Notes: a model not told the origin generated them from the letters alone. 21,688 nt of DNA from Gemmatimonadota bacterium (GCA_016880225.1 JAEHDT010000075.1:1-21688); one strand, 5' to 3'; positions 1-8,581 are shown, counted from the first letter of the stretch. A program made the numbers and translations.

Positions 1-3
1 GAG

Positions 4-807
4 TCAGTAGGATCCCAGCACCCGCAGCTCGCGGGCGAAGCCGCGCAGCTCCGCCAGCGCCGCTGCCACAGAACCCCGCGGATCGCCCAGCACGTCCAGG
101 TAGAACGCGTACTCCCATGGCCGGCCCGCTATGGGGCGAGACTCGAGCTTGGTCAGGTCGAGCCCGCGGGCGGCGAACGCGCCGAGCGCCCGGTACAGCG
201 ATCCGGGAACGTTGGGCAAAGTGACGACGAGCGACGTCTTGCGGGCCCGCTCGGCCGGTGCCGGCTCCCGCGCCACGACGAGGAACCGCGTGTAGTTCTC
301 GGCGTGGTCCTCGAGGTGCTCCTGCAGCACGGCTCCGCCGTACAGCTCCGCGGCCAGGGAGGAGGCGATCGCCGCGTCGGCCCCGACCCGGCCCGCCATC
401 AGGTCCCGCACGCTGCCCGCGGTGTCGTACGCCGGGACTGGAGCGATTTCAGCGTGCGCGGCGAAGAAGCGCCGGCACTGCGCGAGGGCCACCGGGTGCG
501 ATGCCACCCGCCGCACGTCCGGAAGCCGGGTGCCGGGGCGGGCGATGAGGCAGTGACGCACCCGGACCTGCGTTTCCCCGACGACGGACAGCTCGTGTGC
601 GCCCAGCAGGTCGTAGTTCTCGTGCACCGAGCCCGCGAGCGAATTTTCGATGGGGACGACGCCCCGGCCGGCCTCCCCCGTCTCGACCGCCCGGAACAGA
701 TCCTCGAAGCTCGCGCAAGGCAGGAGCACGAGATCGGTCCCGATCGCCTCGAGCGCCGCCGCGTGGCTGAACGAGCCCGCTTCCCCCTGAATCGCCACTG
801 TCACCAT
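4..807 (-). CDS. pheA: Prephenate dehydratase with ACT domain
   Basis: Converts prephenate to phenylpyruvate in phenylalanine synthesis, in the cytosol. The 267-residue protein is the usual length of a monofunctional bacterial enzyme; there is no fused chorismate mutase. The N-terminal half is the catalytic prephenate dehydratase domain: it opens with VAIQGEAGSFSH, has VVPIENSLAGSV near residue 50, and ends with the ENYTRFLVV segment that carries the conserved Thr-Arg-Phe catalytic motif. The C-terminal part is an ACT domain with NVPGSLYRAL and the LESRP motif that binds phenylalanine for feedback inhibition. The reading frame stays open upstream to 1041, but homology begins at the ATG at 807. 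The extra segment covers an attenuator hairpin and is not typical protein. The gene stands alone, and the leader upstream suggests control by phenylalanine supply. Confidence 0.95.
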   Translation of the reverse strand: MVTVAIQGEAGSFSHAAALEAIGTDLVLLPCASFEDLFRAVETGEAGRGVVPIENSLAGSVHENYDLLGAHELSVVGETQVRVRHCLIARPGTRLPDVRRVASHPVALAQCRRFFAAHAEIAPVPAYDTAGSVRDLMAGRVGADAAIASSLAAELYGGAVLQEHLEDHAENYTRFLVVAREPAPAERARKTSLVVTLPNVPGSLYRALGAFAARGLDLTKLESRPIAGRPWEYAFYLDVLGDPRGSVAAALAELRGFARELRVLGSY

Positions 808-822
808 GCCGTGCCTCGCCTG

Positions 823-860
823 AAAAGACGAGCGGCCCGCTTCGATCACGGGCCGCTCGT
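823..860 (-). terminator. Attenuator terminator hairpin before pheA
   Basis: A perfect 12-bp inverted repeat (arms 860-849 and 839-828 on the minus strand, 9-base loop), followed on the minus strand by TCTTTT (827-823 region). It sits between the Phe-rich leader ORF and the pheA ATG. A leader segment at 919-911, reading CGGGCCGTT, can pair with the upstream arm (857-849) through nine pairs including one G-U, which would be the competing antiterminator. This is the geometry expected for amino-acid attenuation. Confidence 0.7.
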
Positions 861-883
861 GTGAGCTGGGAGAGAATCGGGAC

Positions 884-970
884 TTATCTAGTCGCGCGCC
901 TGTCTCCAGCAACGGCCCGGGTCGGGGATGTAAAGCGAAAGCAGCGCGCAAAGGTCGACGGGGGCACCAT
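884..970 (-). CDS. Putative Phe leader peptide of pheA attenuator
   Basis: A 28-codon ORF that opens ATG-GTG-CCC and closes with TAA, lying 24 bases before a terminator hairpin in front of pheA. Residues 7, 11 and 13 are Phe, all encoded by TTT, which is unusual for such GC-rich DNA. The predicted promoter puts the transcription start on or next to the A of the ATG, so the peptide would be translated from a leaderless message. It has no Shine-Dalgarno sequence. By analogy with pheL of enterobacteria, a ribosome waiting at these codons would report charged tRNA-Phe levels. The ORF itself is seen in the sequence; its role is inferred. It is in a different frame from pheA. Confidence 0.65.
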   Translation of the reverse strand: MVPPSTFARCFRFTSPTRAVAGDRRATR

Positions 971-976
971 AAGGGC

Positions 977-1005
977 ATGTTAGTCCCCCGTCGGGGGAGC
1001 GTCAA
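977..1005 (-). promoter_or_regulatory. Sigma-70-like promoter of pheA leader
   Basis: On the minus strand TTGACG (1005-1000) is followed after exactly 17 bases by TAACAT (982-977). Six further bases lead to the leader-peptide ATG at 970, so transcription probably starts at or within a base of that codon. It is the best -35/-10 pair upstream of pheA. Confidence 0.6.
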
Positions 1006-1085
1006 TCGGACGCCGCTCGAGCGGGATCGGTGAACAGTCAAAACCCTTGCCGAACTGGTGGTGACTTGCGAGGTTACGTTTTCCC

Positions 1086-1157
<72 letters not shown>

Positions 1158-1159
1158 CT

Positions 1160-1164
1160 GGAGG
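1160..1164 (+). promoter_or_regulatory. Ribosome binding site deciding the start at ATC 1170
   Basis: GGAGG lies two bases after the tRNA-Cys gene and five bases before an in-frame ATC codon at 1170. No ATG, GTG or TTG occurs in this frame before 1311, which is inside the receiver domain. The spacing therefore points to ATC as the present or former start codon. Confidence 0.6.
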
Positions 1165-1169
1165 CCGCC

Positions 1170-1559
1170 ATCGCCCGCATCCTGATCGTCGACGACGACG
1201 TCTCGTTCCGACAAGCCCTCACCAAACACCTGGAACGCGCCGGCCACGACGTCCGCCAAGCCCCGGACGGCGAGGCCGGCATCCGCGCCCTCGAGCGACA
1301 GCCCGCCGACGTGGCCATCGTGGACATCTTCATGCCCGGGCAGGGGGGCCTGCACACCATCGACCGGCTGCGTCGGGCGTGGCCGGCGGTGAAGATCGTC
1401 GCGATATCCGGCGTGCCCAGCGCGGGATCGCTCGACGTGAAGGGCCACGCGGTGGCGCTGGGCGCCGATCACTTCATTAGCAAGCCGTTCGAGGCGGCCG
1501 TCCTGGTCGAGATCGTCGCCAGGCTGCTCAAGCAGACGGACGGGCCATCGCCACCGTGA
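1170..1559 (+). CDS. Single-domain response regulator (receiver), non-canonical ATC start
   Basis: A CheY/receiver domain of 129 residues with no output domain, so it probably acts by phospho-dependent binding to a partner. Reading from the ATC at 1170 gives x-ARILIVDDD, the classic acidic-pocket start (Asp8-10). The phosphoacceptor is Asp52 in VAIVDIFMPG and the conserved Lys is Lys105 in FISKPF. GAD precedes that Lys as in CheY-like folds, so the domain is intact. The only problem is the start. A strong GGAGG is followed five bases later by ATC instead of ATG, and the next canonical start, GTG at 1311, would lose the first two beta strands. The gene may use a rare AUC start, be silenced by a point mutation, or contain a base error. 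It can only be transcribed together with the adjacent tRNA-Cys or from a promoter inside it. The partner kinase is not in the window. Confidence 0.7.
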   Translation: MARILIVDDDVSFRQALTKHLERAGHDVRQAPDGEAGIRALERQPADVAIVDIFMPGQGGLHTIDRLRRAWPAVKIVAISGVPSAGSLDVKGHAVALGADHFISKPFEAAVLVEIVARLLKQTDGPSPP

Positions 1560-1574
1560 CGCCGTCCAATCGCG

Positions 1575-1883
1575 TTACGGGGCGGGGTGAGACCCGGACG
1601 CCCTGACCCGCCGGGGGGCGGACGAGACCCCCCCGCCCCCGGTCCGCTTGGCGGCGACGAAGCTCGCGATCTGCCGCAGCGTCCGGAAGTCGTCGATCTC
1701 GAGCTCCTCGAACGATACGTGGATCGAGAACTGCTCCTCGAGCGCGGCGAGCAGCTTGACGAACATCAGTGAATCCACCACGCCCGTGGCGAACAAGTCG
1801 ACGTCCGCAGCCGGCACTTCGATCTGCAGCCGCTCCGCGAACAACTGCCCGATCTTCACCTCGATCTCGCGCGCGTCAGTCAT
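1575..1883 (-). CDS. Acyl/aminoacyl carrier protein
   Basis: A 102-residue carrier protein. Its four-helix core occupies roughly residues 1-80, with the phosphopantetheine-accepting Ser in the GVVDSL motif. The pattern resembles stand-alone DltC-type or NRPS-associated carriers more than fatty-acid ACP. The last 20 residues are a Gly/Ser/Arg/Pro tail that looks disordered. It is the last gene of a four-gene operon, and its ATG overlaps the stop of the preceding acetyltransferase by 8 bases, so translation is probably coupled. With the adenylation enzyme two genes upstream it should carry an amino or carboxylic acid as a thioester. The phosphopantetheinyl transferase it needs is not in the window. 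Confidence 0.88.
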   Translation of the reverse strand: MTDAREIEVKIGQLFAERLQIEVPAADVDLFATGVVDSLMFVKLLAALEEQFSIHVSFEELEIDDFRTLRQIASFVAAKRTGGGGVSSAPRRVRASGSHPAP

Positions 1884-2390
1884 CCGGCAACTCCCGGTGC
1901 TCGGTCGCGACTAGATCGTACAGGAGACGGTCGTAGGGGCGACCGTCGATCCAGTGGCAGCGCCGTTGCCGTCCGATGTAGTGGAAGCCGAGGCGCTCGA
2001 GTCCCCGCTGGGCGGGAATGTTGATCTCCACGGTCCACGCGCCGACCGATTCGAGCCCCAGCTCCGTGAAGGCGTAGGTCAAGAGCTTGGACGCCCCGCG
2101 CGGGGCGCAGCCGCCGTAGCGCTTCCGGCCCAGCACCGCCCACATGGAGGCGGCGCTGCGGAAGCGGCGATCCACGTTCGACAGGCCCACGACGCCGATC
2201 GGCAGCTCGCCGTCATCCGCCGTGAATACGCGCAGCACGTGCAGGTCCCGCTGCGTCATCACCTTGAGCGTGACCGGCGTCAGGCTCGCGAACCCGTTCC
2301 CGAAGTCGAGCCACTTGTTGTTCTCCTCCTTGCCGAGCCATTCGGCGACGAGCTCGATCAGCTCCGGGCAGTCGAGCGGCAGCAGCTTCA

Positions 2391-2391
<1 letters not shown>
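1876..2391 (-). CDS. GNAT-family N-acyltransferase
   Basis: A 171-residue protein with the GNAT fold of the RimJ/RimL-like (Acetyltransf_3) type. A glycine-containing acyl-CoA-binding segment (RGASKLLTYAF) is followed by an Asn-containing strand (WTVEINIPAQRGLERLGF), the usual signature of this group, and a closing strand with LLYDL. The stop of the adenylation gene and this ATG share one base (TGATG), and its own stop lies inside the carrier-protein start, so it belongs to the operon. It could acylate the amino group of the carrier-bound intermediate, or transfer the acyl group from the carrier to another acceptor. The substrate cannot be read from the sequence. Confidence 0.8.
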
Positions 2392-4000
<1,609 letters not shown>

Positions 4001-4004
<4 letters not shown>

Positions 4005-5020
4005 GGCGCGACGCGCTCCGCGGCGCGCTCGCACACGACGCCGATGTGCTCGAGCTCTTCCGGGCTGGCGGGAACGTCGAGGATGATGGTCCGGTACCCG
4101 ACGCCCACGTAGCGGGCGACTTCGTCCGCCACGCGGTCGTAGCTCCCCACAAGGTACGGACAGAACGTCTTGTAGTTCTCGAACGGCGCCATCCAGTACG
4201 GCTGCTCGTCGCCGGCCTTGGTCTCGCCGAGCTGCGACAGCTGCTTGTGCCATTCGGAATCGGACCGCTTCATCGCCAGCTGGTGGGCGAGCTGCCCCTT
4301 GCGGTCTTCCGGGAAGCGCGCCCGCGCCACCCGCCACGCCTCGGCCCGGTCCTCCCGCGCGATGATCCCTATGCGGATCCCCCAATCCGCCGCGTCGCCG
4401 GGCGGCACCGCTTCGTATTCCGCGGCCGGCTTCGGGTAACGCACGGCCAGAGCGCCGAGCTGACGCGCGGCCGCGAGCCCCGCGTCCGACGAGCCGGAGA
4501 CGAACACGCCGGGGACGAGGTCCGGCGCCAGCGCCGGCGCGAGCTTCAGGTTCGTCACCCCGTAGTAGCGCCCTTCGAACGTCACCGGCGCCGGTCCGCG
4601 CAACAGGCGCATGATGAGCGTCGTGTACTCGACGAGGCGCGCGTAGCGCTCGTCGTGGGGCGTCGGGTCATGCAGCGCTTCGAGGTCGTTCTTGAAGCCG
4701 CCCGCCACCATGTTGAGGTAGACCCGACGGCCGTGGAGGAACCCCAGGGACGAGACCAGCTTCGCGGCGGCGTAGGGGTGCAGGTAAACCGGCTGCACGG
4801 CGACGAGCGGGCTGAGGCGCTCGGTGTGGGTGATCACCTCCTGGGCGATGAGCCACGGGTCCACGAGGCCGTTGTCGGTATACACGAGGATGCCCTCGCA
4901 CCCGGCGGCCTCGCTCCAGCGTGCTAGGTCGACCACCTCTCGCAGGTAGGTGCTCGGGGCTGCACCATGAGAGGGCGGGCAAGTTGCGAACACCTTGAGG
5001 CCGGAATCGAGCATGCGCAT
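4001..5020 (-). CDS. Luciferase-like FMN-dependent monooxygenase
   Basis: A 339-residue LLM-class flavin oxidoreductase with a TIM-barrel fold (bacterial luciferase/SsuD superfamily). Features seen are the N-terminal strand with FATCPPSHGA, the LVAVQPVYLHPYAAAK and NMVAGGFKNDL segments typical of the flavin site, and VFVSGSSDAGLAAA later in the barrel. The start at 5020 follows AAAGGAGG with 5-base spacing; a second in-frame ATG lies at 5014. It is the first gene of the operon. With an adenylation enzyme and a carrier protein behind it, it probably oxidises a carrier-bound substrate, as BtrO does on an ACP-bound amino acid in butirosin synthesis. A free sulfonate or similar substrate remains possible. 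Reduced flavin would have to come from a reductase encoded elsewhere. Confidence 0.88.
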
Positions 5021-5078
5021 GCCGGCCTCCTTTGCAAGAAGCGCGCTGCGTCGTCGCCCGGCCCGGCCCGGCCAGCGT

Positions 5079-5119
5079 GTGGCGCAGGCGCCACGCCACC
5101 CGCCACACTGTGAGACAGT
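5079..5119 (-). promoter_or_regulatory. Two short inverted repeats upstream of the LLM operon
   Basis: Upstream of the four-gene operon are two candidate operator or hairpin elements: GTGGCGC-AG-GCGCCAC (5079-5094) and ACTGT-GAG-ACAGT (5107-5119). No convincing -35/-10 pair could be picked. TTGAAC on the minus strand just upstream is a weak -35 candidate without a good -10. Confidence 0.3.
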
Positions 5120-5147
5120 TTCTTCACCGTTCAAGGGGAACATGCAA

Positions 5148-5179
5148 CGACCGGCTGCGGGAACCACCGCAGCCGGTCG
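5148..5179 (-). terminator. Hairpin terminator after amtB
   Basis: A perfect 13-bp inverted repeat (5148-5160 and 5167-5179) with a 6-base loop begins 29 bases after the amtB stop. The U-run after it is poor, so termination may be weak or factor-assisted. It separates the PII-AmtB operon from the LLM operon, which runs the same way. Confidence 0.55.
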
Positions 5180-5208
5180 AGTGCGTGTCGCTGCGCGATC
5201 GGTGAGCG

Positions 5209-6531
5209 CTACCCGGCGGCTGCCACCTTCGCCGGCTCGGGCGGCATGGCCGAGACGATGACGCCCTGGCCGAGGGAAACGCCCGGTCCCGCCGTCGCTC
5301 CCTGCTCGCCGAAGTACGCTTCCTCGCCGTGCTCGCTCAGGTCGAGCCCGGAGAGCTGGTCGCGCACGTCCGCCTTCGCGCCGAGCGTGGCCTGCACCAG
5401 CGCCATGATGACCGCCGTCCCCGCCCCAGCGAGCACCACGGCAGCCAGCACCGCCGTGAGCTGCACGCCCATCTGGGCGAAATTGCCCGCCAGCCACCCA
5501 TCGCCGCCCGCTGGGTTCGCCAGTTTCGTGGCGAACACGCCCGTGAGCAGCGCCCCAGCCACTCCTGCGAGCCCGTGGCAGGAGAACACGTCTAGCGAGT
5601 CGTCGAGCCGTGTCGTGGCGCGTATCTGGATGGCGGTGTAGCTCACGAGCGCAGCCAGGGCGCCCACCGCGAGCGACGCCGCGACCGTGATGTAGCCGGC
5701 GGCCGGCGTGATGCCGACCAGCCCGACCACGAGGCCGGTGGCGCCACCCACCGCGGTCGCCTTGCCGGTACGCAACAGGTCGAGGCACACCCACACGACT
5801 AGCGCGGTCGCGGCGGCCGTATTGGTGTTCGTGAACGCGAGCGCGGCGAGGCCGTTGGCGGCGAGCGCGGAGCCCGCGTTGAACCCGAACCAGCCGAACC
5901 ACAAGAGCCCCGCGCCCAGCAGCACCAGCGGGACGCTATGGGGGACGATGGGCGTGCGCTTGAAATCCTTGCGAGGTCCGAGCATCCGGGCGGCGACTAA
6001 AGCGGAAACGCCCGCGCTGATGTGCACCACGGTGCCACCCGCGAAATCGAGCGCGCCGAGCTTCTGAAGCCAGCCGCCGGCACCCCACACCCAATGCGCC
6101 AGCGGATCGTATACGAAGGTGGCCCAGAGCAGGATGAACACGACGTACGCGCGGAAGCGCATGCGCTCCACAATCGCGCCCGAGATCAGGGCCGGCGTGA
6201 TGATCGCGAACATCAATTGGAACATCGCGTGCGCCTGGAGCGGAATCGTCGCGGCATAGGCGGGATCGGGTTCGAGGCCCACGCCCTTGAAGCCCAACCA
6301 GGCGAGCCCGCCCCACCACGGCGTGCCGTGCGCGAATGCGATGGAGTAGCCCACCAGCACCCATTGCACGCTGATCAGGCCCAGGGCGACGACACTCATC
6401 ATCATCGTGTTGAGCGCGTTCTTCGGCCGCACCAGGCCGCCGTAAAAGAACGCCAGCCCCACGGTCATCACCATCACCAGGGCGGTGGAGGTGAGGACCC
6501 AGGCGGTATCGCCCGCGGAGATCGTGTTCAT
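5209..6531 (-). CDS. amtB: Ammonium transporter
   Basis: An inner-membrane ammonium/ammonia channel of the Amt/Rh family, 440 residues, about 11 hydrophobic helices. The two pore histidines are visible: one in the GGTVVHISAGVSAL helix and one in DVFSCHGLAGVAGALLTGVFA. The front region has FYGGLVRPKNALN as in other Amt proteins. The cytosolic tail holds GLDLSEHGEEAY, the conserved segment that meets PII. The protein starts directly in the first helix at the ATG at 6531; there is no separate cleavable signal as in E. coli AmtB. The ATG overlaps the stop of the PII gene by four bases (ATGA), so the two are one operon, with PII expected to block the channel when nitrogen is plentiful. Confidence 0.96.
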   Translation of the reverse strand: MNTISAGDTAWVLTSTALVMVMTVGLAFFYGGLVRPKNALNTMMMSVVALGLISVQWVLVGYSIAFAHGTPWWGGLAWLGFKGVGLEPDPAYAATIPLQAHAMFQLMFAIITPALISGAIVERMRFRAYVVFILLWATFVYDPLAHWVWGAGGWLQKLGALDFAGGTVVHISAGVSALVAARMLGPRKDFKRTPIVPHSVPLVLLGAGLLWFGWFGFNAGSALAANGLAALAFTNTNTAAATALVVWVCLDLLRTGKATAVGGATGLVVGLVGITPAAGYITVAASLAVGALAALVSYTAIQIRATTRLDDSLDVFSCHGLAGVAGALLTGVFATKLANPAGGDGWLAGNFAQMGVQLTAVLAAVVLAGAGTAVIMALVQATLGAKADVRDQLSGLDLSEHGEEAYFGEQGATAGPGVSLGQGVIVSAMPPEPAKVAAAG

Positions 6532-6950
6532 GGCTCCTCCTCTCCCGCCGAGACCCCGGCGTGGTGTGCGCTCTCGAGTGCAGCCCGCTGCACCGCCGCG
6601 GCGTTCACGGCCGTGAGCGCCGCGTTGTCGACCTCGCCCGTGCGGATGCGGATCACGCGCTCGATCGGCTGGACGAAGATCTTGCCGTCGCCGACCTCGC
6701 CCGTTCGAGCCGAGGCCAGGATGGCCTTGATGCACGGCTCCACGAACGGCTCGGAGCACGCCATCTCGATCTTCACCTTCTCGTGGAACTCCATGACGAC
6801 GGTGGTGCCGCGGTACTGACTGACGATCTCCTGCTCACCCCCGTGGCCGCTCACGCGGCTGAGGGTGATCCCGGTGACGCCGGCCTGGAACAGGGCCGCC
6901 TTGACGTCGGGCAGGCGTTCGGGCCGGACGATGGTTGTGATGAGTTTCAT
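6528..6950 (-). CDS. glnK: PII nitrogen regulatory protein lacking Tyr51
   Basis: A PII signal protein paired with AmtB, 140 residues against the usual 112. It aligns with E. coli GlnB without gaps through the core (KLITTIVRPERL, VTGITL, KVKIE, RTGEVGDGKIFV, RVIRIRTGE). The T-loop differs at key places: Tyr51, the uridylylation site, is Val; Gln39, a ligand in Mg-ATP-2-oxoglutarate binding, is Glu; Tyr46 is kept. A tail of about 28 Ala/Glu-rich residues follows the standard C-terminus. It probably senses nucleotides and controls AmtB, but not by uridylylation at Tyr51. The start ATG at 6950 has no close Shine-Dalgarno and sits seven bases after a -10-like TAGCTT, so the message may be leaderless. 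It could equally be named glnB. Confidence 0.92.
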   Translation of the reverse strand: MKLITTIVRPERLPDVKAALFQAGVTGITLSRVSGHGGEQEIVSQYRGTTVVMEFHEKVKIEMACSEPFVEPCIKAILASARTGEVGDGKIFVQPIERVIRIRTGEVDNAALTAVNAAAVQRAALESAHHAGVSAGEEEP

Positions 6951-6957
6951 GGTGGAC

Positions 6958-6986
6958 AAGCTACCCCCTGAGATGTGTACTGTCAA
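6958..6986 (-). promoter_or_regulatory. Promoter of the glnK-amtB operon
   Basis: A perfect TTGACA (6986-6981) is followed after 17 bases by TAGCTT (6963-6958) on the minus strand, and seven bases later by the PII ATG. The predicted start of transcription therefore falls at about the first base of the coding region. Confidence 0.55.
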
Positions 6987-6991
6987 CGGAA

Positions 6992-7010
6992 TCGTGCATG
7001 AGATGCACGA
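6992..7010. promoter_or_regulatory. Perfect palindrome upstream of glnK promoter
   Basis: TCGTGCAT-GAG-ATGCACGA is a perfect 8-bp inverted repeat with a 3-base centre, located about 51 bases before the predicted transcription start of glnK-amtB and just outside the -35 box. The position suits an activator site. The half-sites face the opposite way from the NtrC consensus, so the binding protein is unknown. Confidence 0.5.
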
Positions 7011-7198
7011 ATTGCCAGCCAGCTGTCACGAAGCGCCCCAGCGCACGTTGCGTCCCGTCGCTTCGAAAATGCTGCGAAAGCACGTTCCGCAGCGCATGCC
7101 GTCCATGCGGGTTAGCCCATCCGGGTGGTGCGGGGCTCGCGGATTTTGTGTTTTTCGCGCTCCGTCACACTTTGGAGCGTCCCAGTTCAGGAGGGTGT

Positions 7199-7789
7199 AT
7201 GCTTGGCCTGACTCGAGCACTCTCGACACTCGGCCTCCTGGTGGTCGGCGCGGCGGCCATGGCGCGGGCCCAGCGCCCCCAGACGCGGGAGGGCTTCTGG
7301 ATCGGCTTCGGATTCGGCTACGGGCACAGCTCTCTGTCGTGCGGATCCGGCTGCTCCTTCACCGACGCCTCGAAGGGTGGTGGGGGCGCGGGCTTCATCA
7401 AGCTCGGAGGTACCTTGAGCCCGAGGGTGTTATTGGGCGGCGAGGTGAATGCATGGGTGAAGGATGTGTCGGGCACCACGGAAGAGGTCGGCAACGTTTC
7501 CGCTGCCCTCTACTACTACCCGGCTGCTACATCCGGCTTCTTCCTGAAGGGCGGCGCCGGGTTCGCCTCCTACATCCTGCACAACGGCGGTACGTCGGTG
7601 ACGGCGAGCGGCATCGGTCTGATTGCGGGCCTCGGCTACGACGTCCGCGTCGGGCGCATGATCTCCCTCACGCCCACGGGGAACTTCTATTGGGGTTCTG
7701 ACGGAGATCTGAAGGACGGCGGGACGGTGCTGATCCCGTCCGTGAAGCACACCACTTTCGATTTCGGTCTGGGCATCACCTTCCACTGA
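7199..7789 (+). CDS. Outer-membrane beta-barrel protein, paralog 1
   Basis: A 196-residue secreted protein. It has a signal peptide (MLGLTRAL, then a hydrophobic run, cleavage near ARAQ at residues 22-25) and alternating strands such as GFWIGFGFGYG and FFLKGGAGFASY. It ends in DFGLGITFH, a beta-signal-like C-terminus typical of barrels inserted by the BAM machinery. About eight strands are plausible, as in small OmpA/OmpX-type barrels. The mature part has just two cysteines (Cys48 and Cys52), in the first predicted loop. AGGAGG lies four bases before the ATG. It is the first of three tandem relatives. The function is not recognised; a structural or adhesive envelope role is possible. Confidence 0.82.
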   Translation: MLGLTRALSTLGLLVVGAAAMARAQRPQTREGFWIGFGFGYGHSSLSCGSGCSFTDASKGGGGAGFIKLGGTLSPRVLLGGEVNAWVKDVSGTTEEVGNVSAALYYYPAATSGFFLKGGAGFASYILHNGGTSVTASGIGLIAGLGYDVRVGRMISLTPTGNFYWGSDGDLKDGGTVLIPSVKHTTFDFGLGITFH

Positions 7790-7803
7790 TGTCGCTGGAC
7801 CAG

Positions 7804-7851
7804 CGCGCGGTCGATTGACCCCGGGCGAGGACAGCCTCGCCCAGCCGCGCG
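7804..7851 (+). other. Structured intergenic hairpin between barrel genes 1 and 2
   Basis: An inner perfect stem GGGCGAGG-ACAG-CCTCGCCC (7823-7842) is flanked by a second pair of complementary arms, CGCGCGG (7804-7810) and CCGCGCG (7845-7851). There is no T-run after it, so it is not a standard terminator. It may protect or punctuate a shared transcript. Confidence 0.4.
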
Positions 7852-7912
7852 CTCACGAGGGTCGGCACGAAATTCGCCTTCCCGCGGGCCGTCATCGCCC
7901 TCGGAGGGTGCC

Positions 7913-8491
7913 ATGTTCACTCCAGCACGCGTCATCGCGGTCTGCGCCGCGCTCTGCTGCGCGGCGTCTGCCGCCCACGCCCAGTACCCGCAACGCCGCG
8001 ACGGATTCTGGATCGGCTTCGGGCTCGGGTATGGAACGGCCGACGTCACGTGCGACAACTGCAACAGCGTGTCCCGTCAGGGTGGCGTCACGGCCTTCCT
8101 GAAGCTGGGCGGCGCGCCCAGCCGCAACCTCCTCGTCGGCGGAGCGGTGAACGCGTGGTCACACGACGACGGCAACGCTACGGAGACGATGACGAACCTC
8201 ACCGCATCGCTCTACCTGTATCCCGAGGCGCGCAGCGGGTTCTTTCTCACCGGTGGGCTCGGGTTCTCCAATTATCACATCAATTCGACCCCTTCCTGGG
8301 ACGGGAACGGATGGGGGTTCACGGTCGGAGCCGGCTACGACATCCGCGTCGGTCGCGACATCTCGCTCACGCCGGTCGTCAACTACGTGTGGGGCGGCGT
8401 GGGCGACGTGAACCAGTCGGGCTCGGGCCCGGTGTTTACCGGCTGGAGGCAGAACGTCCTCGACTTCGGGTTGGGCGTGACGTTCCACTGA
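7913..8491 (+). CDS. Outer-membrane beta-barrel protein, paralog 2
   Basis: A 192-residue relative of the preceding gene product. The signal peptide is MFTPARVIAV plus a hydrophobic Ala/Cys-rich stretch, cleaved near AHAQ (residues 21-24). The mature N-terminus repeats the family pattern GFWIGFGLGYG, followed by TCDNC with the only mature cysteines (Cys47 and Cys50). Strand-turn units end with NVLDFGLGVTFH, nearly identical to paralog 1. GGAGGG stands before the ATG. The 123-base spacer upstream contains a stem-loop, so the gene may be transcribed together with paralog 1 or from its own start. No enzyme motif is seen. Confidence 0.82.
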   Translation: MFTPARVIAVCAALCCAASAAHAQYPQRRDGFWIGFGLGYGTADVTCDNCNSVSRQGGVTAFLKLGGAPSRNLLVGGAVNAWSHDDGNATETMTNLTASLYLYPEARSGFFLTGGLGFSNYHINSTPSWDGNGWGFTVGAGYDIRVGRDISLTPVVNYVWGGVGDVNQSGSGPVFTGWRQNVLDFGLGVTFH

Positions 8492-8501
8492 GTCGGCCGG
8501 G

Positions 8502-8524
8502 CGCTGCGTGCAATTTGTGCAGCG
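8502..8524 (+). other. Small hairpin between barrel genes 2 and 3
   Basis: CGCTGC (8502-8507) and GCAGCG (8519-8524) can pair around an 11-base loop just after the second barrel gene. No T-run follows. Its meaning is unclear. Confidence 0.25.
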
Positions 8525-8581
8525 ACTTGCGCTCGCCACGGGGGGCGCCAGGTTGAGGCACACCGAGGAACGGAGCGCGGC

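Noticed and set aside
808..1041. N-terminal extension of pheA in the same open frame
   Set aside because: It shows no prephenate dehydratase homology, runs through a promoter and a terminator hairpin, and family proteins begin at the ATG at 807.
5148..5179. Riboswitch upstream of the LLM operon
   Set aside because: Only a simple perfect stem directly after amtB is seen; a terminator is the simpler reading.
6992..7010. NtrC binding site
   Set aside because: The half-sites GTGCA and TGCAC occur in the reverse order and with the wrong spacing compared with the NtrC consensus.
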